A DNA stretch of 29,731 nt from contig JBEKHI010000044.1 of assembly GCA_050012355.1 (NCBI GenBank), positions 1-29,731 on the forward strand, written 5' to 3'. Origin of the DNA: JBEKHI01 sp050012355. GTDB taxonomy: Bacteria; Actinomycetota; Actinomycetes; Streptosporangiales; Streptosporangiaceae. Position 1 is the stretch's first letter, and each line of letters begins with the position of its first letter. The position numbers and the translations under genes are program-made. A model generated the notes under the pieces. That model saw only the letters and a list, made by a program, of their open reading frames with translations. It was not told the DNA's origin and did not search any database. This document shows positions 23,361 to 29,731 of this stretch, piece after piece.

Positions 23361-23395
23361 TAGGCACTTCGAAGTGCCTACTTCCCATTAGGAAG
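23361..23395. promoter_or_regulatory. Tandem operators upstream of HxlR (20-bp perfect palindrome plus CTTCC-N5-GGAAG)
   Basis: TAGGCACTTCGAAGTGCCTA (23361-23380) is a perfect 20-bp palindrome. Directly after it lies a second inverted repeat, CTTCC-CATTA-GGAAG (23381-23395). A third GTGCCT half-site lies just to the left. Both are in the divergent region between HxlR and the aldo/keto reductase remnant and have the size and AGG/CCT flavour of HxlR-type sites. Confidence 0.75.
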
Positions 23396-23451
23396 CTACA
23401 TTCCAATAATGATGCAGGGAACCGTTTGACACCAATACGAAAGACAAGGGT

Positions 23452-24127
23452 ATGAGCATGTTCTCTGCTTCGCTTCCCGGCGGCACCTGGGCGCTGGGCG
23501 ACCTGACCGTCACCCGGTTCGGCTACGGCGCTATGCAGCTCGCCGGCCCGGGACTCCCAGGGCGGCTGGCCTCCGGCCCGAGACCCAGAAAGCCTGCGCC
23601 GCTCCGTCAATGAGAACCTTGCGAACCTCGGCCTTGAGGTGCTCGACGTGGTCAACCTCCGGCTCGGTAACGCCCAGGGACCCCAACCTGGCTCGCTCGC
23701 TGAGCCGTTCGAGACGCTCGTCGAACTCCAGCGCCACGGCCTGATCCGGCACCTCGGAGTAAGCAACGCGACGGCCGAACAGGTGGCTGAGGCCCAGGCG
23801 ATCGCGCCGATCGTGTGCGTGCAGAACATGTACAACCTCGCCTACCGCCACGACGACAAGCTGATCGACGAGCTTGCCGAAGAGGGCATCGCCTACGTGC
23901 CGTTCTTTCCGCTCGGCGGCTTCAGCCCGTTGCGGTCCTCGGCGCTTTCGAGCGTAGCCGCCCGGCTGGACGCGACGCCGATGTCTGTCGCCCTGGCCTG
24001 GTTGCTGCAGCGATCGCCGAATATCGTGCTGATTCCTGGCACCTCGTCGGTAGCGCACCTGCGTGAGAACGTCGCCGGCGCGGGACTCTCGCTGTCCGGC
24101 AAGGAACTCGCCGAGCTAGACGGCTAA
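23452..24127 (+). pseudogene. Aldo/keto reductase pseudogene with internal deletion and frameshift
   Basis: The gene opens with an intact aldo/keto reductase start (MSMFSASLPGGTWALGDL...RFGYGAMQLAGPG) but loses frame, ending at a stop at 23611. In another frame, from about 23560, the family continues: DSQGGWPPARDPESLRRSVNENLANLGLEVLDVVNL, then QRHGLIRHLGVSN, VQNMYNLAYRHDD and VALAWLLQRSPNIVLIPGTSS to a stop at 24125. The segment expected between AGPG and RDSQGG, about 60-65 residues including the catalytic Asp-Tyr (DTSDFYG-like) and Lys, is absent. A deletion of about 190 bp whose size is not a multiple of three therefore removed the active site and broke the frame. The start is ATG 23452 or 23458. 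HxlR lies divergent upstream. Confidence 0.85.
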
Positions 24128-24597
24128 CTCGCGGCCCAGGTAGTCGTTTCCCCGTCATCTTCTCGCCATATCGGCGGAAGGCGGCTTACATCGACTGGAG
24201 CTGGCCACGCGAGGGTGCTGCCGCGGAACCAGTGGACCTTGATATCGCCGGAGTCGGCAATCGTTGCGATCAGCAGCAGGAGCGTGGCCGGTCCGGTGAC
24301 CCGGAACGGGCAGCCTACCTGGGTGGCGAGGTTAGCGGCCATGGCCAGCCCGGTGACACCGGACCGGTCGCACGCCGCCTTCCGCAGCCGGACGGTAACC
24401 GGCTGGCCTTCCGAGAGGATTTCCTCAAGGTACTCGTAGAGTCGTCCCGCGTTCGACTGCCCGAGGTGGCCGCTGATTGTCACCTCGACCTTGCCCGCCG
24501 ACGTCACCCGGTGCCGCAGTTCGATCTGGGGATGACGCGAGTGCCGCTTCTGGGCAGCCTTCTTACCGACGCCGACCACGCTCGCGTCTGGAGTCAT
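24124..24597 (-). CDS. STAS-like (anti-sigma-antagonist-like) protein
   Basis: This 157-residue protein has a basic N-terminal tail (1-25), then a STAS-like fold: KVEVTISGHLGQSNAGRLYEYLEEILSEG (strand, helix), VTVRLRKAACDRSGVTGLAMAANLATQVG, and FRVTGPATLLLLIATIADSGD. The DRSG element matches the D-x-S-G position where the Ser of anti-sigma antagonists is phosphorylated, but the surrounding residues are diverged. It may take part in partner switching or only share the fold. ATG 24597 has GGGAGG at 5-nt spacing. It overlaps the end of the aldo/keto reductase remnant by 4 bp. Confidence 0.72.
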   Translation of the reverse strand: MTPDASVVGVGKKAAQKRHSRHPQIELRHRVTSAGKVEVTISGHLGQSNAGRLYEYLEEILSEGQPVTVRLRKAACDRSGVTGLAMAANLATQVGCPFRVTGPATLLLLIATIADSGDIKVHWFRGSTLAWPAPVDVSRLPPIWREDDGETTTWAAS

Positions 24598-24998
24598 GAT
24601 TGCCTCCCTTTAGAGTGCACTTCCCGGAAAAACAAAGCTCAACCCCCAGCCCGATCGGCGAAGGCCGGAAACTCCCGGAATGCGGCGCTATTTCCCATAT
24701 AGGACATAAAGTTGATTAGGGTGGTTTGCTGGGGCCCTACCCGATGCCGATTCGGTAACGGCTTGAAGTGGTCCGCCCTGGACGAGTTTAGGGGCCATGT
24801 TGAGTGCCCGGACAAGCTGATCGGCTGGGCGGCGGGCCGGAGAGAACTCTCGCGCCGTCCCTCTACGGCGACGAGTCCTGCTCCTTCGAGAAACACCAGG
24901 CCATCCGCCGTTTTGAAATACATATTTCATCATAACGGCGAGTGGTGGCGACGTCCGGTCAGCCGCTCGGCAACCTCAGTCGTTGGGCCCAGACGAAT
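24598..24998. other. 401-bp gap with nested inverted repeats, no confident gene
   Basis: No ORF here has recognisable homology; the short ones are unlikely to be genes. TCCCGGAA occurs twice (24622 and 24673, 51 bp apart) near the STAS start. CGCCGT-N6-ACGGCG forms a small hairpin at 24853-24870. The most striking element is a nested inverted repeat at 24906-24940 (see the findings). A moderately AT-rich pocket surrounds it. Confidence 0.5.
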
Positions 24999-25526
24999 TC
25001 AGTGTGCTGACGCATGTGCGGTGTAGTCCGTTGTGACAGCGTTTTTGACTGCGGCGGTGAGCGTGAGGGGGGAGCCGCCAGGAAGGATGCTCAGGTCGCT
25101 CTGTGTGCCGATTCCGCCTACGGCGAGAAAGCGTTGGTGGCGGAAAGCGGTGGCGCGCGCTTCGGCCGCTTCGTTGGGAAGGTCGCCTGTTGTGATAATC
25201 AGATCGCAGCTTTGCAAGGCAAGGGTGTTGAGGAACTGTTCGGCGGTGGCGAGGTTCTGCGGGCCGGTCATGGGCAGTGTCCTGATCCGCTCGCTGGTGT
25301 GGTTTGAGGCTTGCTGCATGCCTGCCCAGATCGCGGCGGCGGGGTTCCCGGTGGTTCCGGCCGGGCCGGTGAGCAGGCAAGCGCTGTAGTCGACGTAGAC
25401 CCGGGTGCGCCGGTCAACGACGGCGGCGGGATGGCTGCCGGGCCAGAACACGTAGGCCAGGATCGCAATTCCAGCCAGCCCGGCCGCTGCCATGATTCTT
25501 CTGTTGCGCGGTTTGTGATTAGTCAT
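24999..25526 (-). CDS. Membrane-anchored BMP/substrate-binding-like protein
   Basis: This 175-residue protein has a basic N-terminus and one membrane anchor or signal segment (about 11-30, IMAAAGLAGIAILAYVFWP). The outer part (VYVDYSACLLTG...AAIWAGMQQAS, LNTLALQSCDLIITTG, HQRFLAVGG) resembles the first half of basic-membrane-protein/periplasmic-binding-protein domains (VYVDYSACLL, CDLII and FLAVGG strands). A full BMP protein is about twice as long, so this is a truncated or single-lobe version, which is common in actinomycetes. A lipobox Cys was not found. The ATG at 25526 has only weak ribosome-binding sequence; ATG 25493 is an alternative. The ligand and partners are unknown. Confidence 0.7.
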   Translation of the reverse strand: MTNHKPRNRRIMAAAGLAGIAILAYVFWPGSHPAAVVDRRTRVYVDYSACLLTGPAGTTGNPAAAIWAGMQQASNHTSERIRTLPMTGPQNLATAEQFLNTLALQSCDLIITTGDLPNEAAEARATAFRHQRFLAVGGIGTQSDLSILPGGSPLTLTAAVKNAVTTDYTAHASAH

Positions 25527-25965
25527 ATCAACGGGTTCCCTATTTGAGGTGCTGCGATGAAATGAATACCGTAGCTTGCGTCTTTCCTGGCATCTTCGTG
25601 ACCTGATTTCTTGCTTCGATCGTAGCGGCCGACGGCCATGTGCGGCGTCGGCGGTGTTCGTGCGCCGAGTTTAGGCGGGCACGGTGGCGGCGGCCGCACT
25701 GACCGGCAGCCTGATTCATGGCGATCGCGATGCTGCTGGCCTGCGCTGGCATAGGCCCGTGTCGTTCACCAGCGGATCACCAGCGAAACGCCAGCGGCCG
25801 AGAGTACCAATGGTTTTGAATCTGAACTCTTTCGTGAAGTGGCGGCCGTAATGCGATCACAGGCCATTGCAGGAATTTAAGTCCCGTCTTTAGACGGGCC
25901 TGGCCACCTGCTGCCGGTGACAGCATTCTGTAACTTTTATGCTGATTTGACGGGATTGTGGCGAT
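25527..25965. other. 439-bp divergent gap upstream of the RHS gene
   Basis: No gene seen. It contains a three-unit PHO-box-like repeat (25764-25796), a 7-bp-arm inverted repeat around 25628-25652 and a CCCGTC-TTTA-GACGGG hairpin at 25883-25898. GTGACA-N15-TATGCT (25917-25943) may be a promoter for the RHS gene, though its spacer is short. Confidence 0.5.
25764..25796 (+). promoter_or_regulatory. PHO-box-like array, three 11-bp direct repeats
   Basis: Units GTTCACC-AGCG (25764), GATCACC-AGCG (25775) and AAACGCC-AGCG (25786) are in exact 11-bp register. The Streptomyces PhoP direct-repeat unit is 11 nt with a GTTCACC core; the first unit matches 7 of 7, the second 6 of 7 and the third weakly. 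The CCAGCG tail is identical in all three. It lies about 170 bp upstream of the RHS start and 240 bp from the BMP-like gene. Confidence 0.6.
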
Positions 25966-28900
25966 ATGCGCAAGATCTGGCGGCGCTTGGTCCGACGGCT
26001 GGCTACAGCGATCATGGTGGCACTGGCGCTCTGCCTTGCCATACAGCTGGCGAATCTGCAAGGGTCCACCGGGCAGGGCGCACGCTGGCCGTCGCTCGCG
26101 AGGCTGGTGTCGTTCGTGGAGTCGGCCGGGCACGGGGTGTTCCCGGCGGGTGAGCCGGGCAGTGCGGCGGACCGCGGCCATGACGCTTCTGCCGCGTCGA
26201 CGCGAGCGGGCCGGGGCGCGGGCAGCAAGCCGGGCAAGGGGGCTGGGGCGCTGTCGGCTTACGTGGCCAGGGGGAAGCGCGTTGCCGCCGGAGCCTCGGG
26301 GCATGTCTACACCGGGTTCAACGCCAAGACCAGCAAGTTCGACCCGGTGAAGTCGAGCGCGGACATATCGGTGTTCGACAACGCGGACGGCTCGGTGACC
26401 AAGCGGGTCTCGGACTCAGCCGTCAACTTCAAGGACAGCTCCGGGCGCTGGGAGCCGATCGGCACGTCGCTCACGCGCACGGATTCGGGCGTGTTGCAGA
26501 CCGGGGCGAACAGTTTCACCGCGTTGTTCAGCGGCGAGGACCGGGGTTCCGGGGAGCTAGCGCAGATTGATTTGTCGTCTTCGCGGTCATTCGGGTGGTC
26601 GTTGCGGGGCGCGGCGAAGGTGACCCCGTCGGTCGCCGGCAGCGTCGCCACGTACGCGGGGATCTTGCCGGACACGACCTTGCAGTTGGTGGATCAGTCC
26701 TGGGGTGTGCGGGAGTACTTCGACCTGTCTTCGGCCAAGGCGGGCAACTCGTGGACGTTCCCGTTGTCGATGACCGGGGTGTCGCTCAGGCAGGCGTCCA
26801 ACGGGGTGTGGGAACTGGTGGACTCCGCGGGCAGCGAGGTGGCCTACCTGGGGTTGCCATGGGCGTCGGACTCGAAGTTCAACCGGGTCACTGACCAGCC
26901 GGCGACCACGTCGGATGCCGAGTACTCGCTGTCGACGGTTGACGGGGTGCAGGAGCTGACGCTCACGCTCTCGAAGTCGTGGCTGGATTCTCCGTCGCGG
27001 GTGTTCCCGGTGCGGGTGGATCCGACGATCTACGCGGATGAGAGCACCGGGACGGAGACCTCGAACTTCGCGAATGACCTCTGCACCAAGAGTGACTGCG
27101 ACGACCCGAGCGACGGCACGCAACTGCAGGTTGGCTACTACGAGGCCGCCGAGACGCCGCTGGCGCGTTCGTTCATCGACTTCCCGTCGGGCAGCATCGT
27201 GGATCAGGGCTACCACGTGACCTCGTCGCAGCTAGCGGCGTTCCTGTTCTGGTCGGGAGACGGCACCAGCCTGTCGGCGAACTCGGACGGGGACTCGTCT
27301 ATCGAGGTGGGGCCACTGTCCTCGGCGATCCCGGCCGCCTACGCGAGCGGTGATTCGCTGGAGTGGTCCGGTGCGAACATCAACACCTCCTCGGGCACGG
27401 CGGTGTGGACGGACGCGGACGGCTGGTCGAGCTCGGCCGCGTGCTCGGACATCACCGCGGCCGGTTACACGACGAACATCAACAGCTGGGTGTACGTCGA
27501 TATGTCTGACATGTCGTGGATGAACGCCTGGGAGACCGGGAACGCGTCGAGCCCGTATTACGGGTTCTACATGGCGGGGGTCAACGACATCGCCGGGGAC
27601 CTGACCGGCGGCGATTCCTGGAAGGTGTTCGGGTCCGCGCAGGACACGGCCTGCGCACCGTATTTCTCGTTCACCGAGACCCCGGACCAGTCGCCCGAGA
27701 TCACCAGCGTCTCTCCGGCGGCGGGTACCTCCCTGTCGACGCTGACGCCGACGTTCACGGCCACCGGCAGCAGCCCGGACTCCTGGGACCCGACCCTGGA
27801 GTACCAGTTCTGCGCCTACTCGGGTTCGACGGGCAAGTCACTGGCGTGCTCGTCCTGGTCGACCGCTAAGACGTGGACGATGCCGTCGGGAGATCTGTCC
27901 TGGGGACAGACGTATACCTGGCGGGTACAGGCGTGGGACGAGGATAACGGCGGCGACGGAGTGGGATATTCGTCGGTCTCGTATTATCCGTTTACCACCG
28001 TGGCGCCGCCTCCCTTGCTGACGGACGGACTATCGCAGAACAGCAGCGGGCATGGGATCGATCCGTCGATCGGGAACTACACCACGAGCGCGACGGACGC
28101 GTCGGTGGCCGGGATCGGGCCGTCGCTTGAGATCACCCGGGATTACAACTCGCTGGACCCGCGCACCTCGCAAGCCCTGGGCGCCGGCTGGTCCTCGATC
28201 CTGGATTCGCGGGCGACGCAGGTGCTGGACGGGGCGGGGGGGAGCGTGCTGGAAGTGGTGTTCACCAACCCGGACGGATCGCAGTCCCCGTACGGGCGGG
28301 ACGCTGACGGCACGTATGCGCCGCCGGAGGGCAGTTTCGGTACGGTGACGTACTCCTCCACCGGCGGCTACACGCTGACCGACAAAACGGACACGGTCTA
28401 TACGTTCGGGAAGAACATCACCCCGTCCGGGCAGGCAGCGCAAATATGGGGCCTGTCGTCGGTCACCAACGCGCAGGGGCAGACCGTGACCCTTGACTAC
28501 AACTCCTCAGACCAAGTGGACGAACTGGTGGGGGCCTCGGGCCGGCACCTGTTCGTGACCTGGGCGACACCGTCTGGGGCGACCCATCCGCACGTGGGGT
28601 CCATCTACACCGATCCGGTGACGGCGGGCGGGACAAACCCGCTGACCTGGGAATACAACTACGACGGAGATGAACTGGCCTCGGCGTGCAATCCGGACGG
28701 CCACTGCACCGACTACGGGTACGAGTCGGGCAGCCAGTATCAGAACGCGGTGGTGGACAGCGGCGCGTCCTCGTACTGGCCGCTCGACGATGCGGCGGGC
28801 GCGACCACCGCGGCCTCGGCGGTGCTGAGCAACGAGCAGTCGGACGCGGGCACCTACAGCAACGTGACCACCGGCGTGACGGGGTCGCCGCTTTCCGGGT

Positions 28901-29731
28901 CGGGCGCGGACGTCGCATCGTTCAACGGGTCGTCCTCCTCGCTGCACCTGGCGAAGACCTCGCTGGTGGGGCAGGAGTACGCGACGATCTCCCTGTGGTT
29001 CAAGACGTCCACCTCGGGACCGCTGTTGTGCCAGCAGAACGCGCTCTTGTCGGGGACGCCGAGCAACGCGGTGTGCCTGCTGTACGTGGGAACGGACGGG
29101 AAGCTGCACGGCGGCTTCTATACCGGAGCCAGCACCGGAATGATCAGTTCGGCGACGGTGGACAACGGCGACTGGCATCAGGTGGTGCTGCAGGCCGGGT
29201 CCAGCGGGCAGGTGCTGTATCTCGACGGGACACAGGTCGGCATCGAGTCGGGGATAGCGGACAGCGAGGCGATGTCCGACACCTACGTGGGTGCTGGCTA
29301 TAACTCGGCGGTCTGGGCGGATGAGCCGAGCACGGCGGGGGACTGGTACTTCAACGGCGACATCTCGGATGTGGCGCTGTGGGACGAGTCGCTGTCGGGC
29401 ACCGAGATCACGAACCTGCACACGATCGGCACGACCGCGTCGGCGCTGCTGACCTCGGTGACGGACCCGGATGAGGTGTCCGCCGGCACGCCGGTCACCG
29501 CGGTGTCCTACAACACGACCACCGGCCGGGTCACCAGCGTCGAGGATGCGGGGGACACGTACACGCTCTCGGGGTATTCCCCGTCGTCCGTGACCGGGTC
29601 GTCGCAGGTGTTCGCCTCGGCGGTGATGGGCCAGGATCCCTGGGGCTACTGGCGGCTGGGAGAAGGCTCGGGCGCGACAGCGGCGGTCAACCAGGTCAAC
29701 TCGGGCGCGGGCACCTACAACGCGGTGACCT
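25966..29731 (+). CDS. Giant secreted RHS/YD-repeat-type protein with LamG domains (partial)
   Basis: The frame is open from ATG 25966 through the end of the window, about 1255 residues, and is truncated by the window edge. Residues 1-33 are a Sec-type signal peptide (basic start, then LATAIMVALALCLAIQLA). Next is a long beta-rich region with a PSRVFPVRVDPT element (about 340-350) typical of RHS proteins, then a jelly-roll-like segment (about 350-560), and a fibronectin/Ig-like module (about 570-685). An RHS-leader segment with ITRDYNSLDPR and ALGAGWSSIL follows (about 690-930). A LamG/concanavalin-type domain occupies about 935-1155 (SYWPLDDAAGATTAAS to GDISDVALWDESLS), and a second begins near 1226 (GYWRLGEGSGATAAV). 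Such proteins are secreted polymorphic-toxin or adhesion proteins; a toxin tip, if any, lies beyond the window. Confidence 0.9.
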   Translation, partial: MRKIWRRLVRRLATAIMVALALCLAIQLANLQGSTGQGARWPSLARLVSFVESAGHGVFPAGEPGSAADRGHDASAASTRAGRGAGSKPGKGAGALSAYVARGKRVAAGASGHVYTGFNAKTSKFDPVKSSADISVFDNADGSVTKRVSDSAVNFKDSSGRWEPIGTSLTRTDSGVLQTGANSFTALFSGEDRGSGELAQIDLSSSRSFGWSLRGAAKVTPSVAGSVATYAGILPDTTLQLVDQSWGVREYFDLSSAKAGNSWTFPLSMTGVSLRQASNGVWELVDSAGSEVAYLGLPWASDSKFNRVTDQPATTSDAEYSLSTVDGVQELTLTLSKSWLDSPSRVFPVRVDPTIYADESTGTETSNFANDLCTKSDCDDPSDGTQLQVGYYEAAETPLARSFIDFPSGSIVDQGYHVTSSQLAAFLFWSGDGTSLSANSDGDSSIEVGPLSSAIPAAYASGDSLEWSGANINTSSGTAVWTDADGWSSSAACSDITAAGYTTNINSWVYVDMSDMSWMNAWETGNASSPYYGFYMAGVNDIAGDLTGGDSWKVFGSAQDTACAPYFSFTETPDQSPEITSVSPAAGTSLSTLTPTFTATGSSPDSWDPTLEYQFCAYSGSTGKSLACSSWSTAKTWTMPSGDLSWGQTYTWRVQAWDEDNGGDGVGYSSVSYYPFTTVAPPPLLTDGLSQNSSGHGIDPSIGNYTTSATDASVAGIGPSLEITRDYNSLDPRTSQALGAGWSSILDSRATQVLDGAGGSVLEVVFTNPDGSQSPYGRDADGTYAPPEGSFGTVTYSSTGGYTLTDKTDTVYTFGKNITPSGQAAQIWGLSSVTNAQGQTVTLDYNSSDQVDELVGASGRHLFVTWATPSGATHPHVGSIYTDPVTAGGTNPLTWEYNYDGDELASACNPDGHCTDYGYESGSQYQNAVVDSGASSYWPLDDAAGATTAASAVLSNEQSDAGTYSNVTTGVTGSPLSGSGADVASFNGSSSSLHLAKTSLVGQEYATISLWFKTSTSGPLLCQQNALLSGTPSNAVCLLYVGTDGKLHGGFYTGASTGMISSATVDNGDWHQVVLQAGSSGQVLYLDGTQVGIESGIADSEAMSDTYVGAGYNSAVWADEPSTAGDWYFNGDISDVALWDESLSGTEITNLHTIGTTASALLTSVTDPDEVSAGTPVTAVSYNTTTGRVTSVEDAGDTYTLSGYSPSSVTGSSQVFASAVMGQDPWGYWRLGEGSGATAAVNQVNSGAGTYNAVT

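Noticed and set aside
24639..25026. Short overlapping ORFs on both strands in the 24598-24998 gap
   Set aside because: None has a ribosome-binding site at its start or a recognisable domain, and they overlap each other. A decayed gene is possible but not supported.
25883..25898. CCCGTC-TTTA-GACGGG as a riboswitch or sRNA
   Set aside because: A 6-bp hairpin alone is too little. No conserved riboswitch pattern was recognised around it.
26587..29421. Several short ORFs within the RHS region
   Set aside because: They are shadows of the uninterrupted plus-strand frame from 25966 to the window end, which has signal peptide, Ig-like and LamG patterns.

Overview
This is a high-GC window with codon usage, start-codon choice (many GTG and some TTG starts) and gene families typical of a filamentous actinomycete (Streptomyces-like or a relative such as the Catenulispora/Streptosporangiales groups). 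I cannot name the species. No rRNA, tRNA, CRISPR array or recognisable insertion sequence was seen. The window looks like chromosomal accessory DNA: many small regulator-plus-enzyme cassettes, two signalling or conflict-type loci, and the start of a giant secreted RHS-type protein that runs off the right edge.

Layout. 1-62: perfect 18-bp hairpin ending an upstream gene. 104-1014: VOC/glyoxalase-like protein facing a SRPBCC protein. 1204-2760: Tat-exported purple-acid-phosphatase-like enzyme, with a hairpin terminator and a degenerate PHO-box-like array upstream. 2839-4187: four-TM membrane protein divergent from a CBS protein carrying a HEPN-like RNxxxH motif. 4218-5981: AraC regulator and EamA exporter in one operon. 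5986-11329: divergent locus of a membrane protein and small Cys-cluster protein (minus strand) against a 1368-residue helical-repeat/CHAT protease (plus strand); the two sides share a very compact promoter with a palindrome. 11479-14399: SDR-like protein facing a TetR-FAD monooxygenase operon (TGATG overlap, 14-bp-arm operator). 14528-16700: four-gene SRPBCC-ArsR-DUF2182-DUF899 operon with a clear promoter and twin operators. 16741-19813: FHA protein followed by a P-loop ATPase fused to a Ser/Thr kinase with DFN in place of DFG. 19954-21087: FAD oxidoreductase. 21260-22818: ECF sigma factor plus a membrane-anchored partner. 22835-24127: HxlR regulator divergent from an aldo/keto reductase broken by an internal deletion. 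24124-25526: STAS-like protein and a BMP-like membrane-anchored protein. 25966-end: secreted RHS/LamG protein, with a three-unit 11-bp PHO-box-like array upstream.

How the genes may work together. Several cassettes are textbook local circuits in which a regulator sits beside its target and its own palindromic operator (TetR, ArsR, HxlR, AraC). The two loci most likely to hold something undescribed are the CHAT/Cys-cluster/membrane locus and the FHA + ATPase-kinase fusion locus. Both have the parts of sensor-effector systems: a protease or kinase effector, an NTPase or repeat scaffold, and small adaptor proteins. Their function is inference; no homology search was possible.
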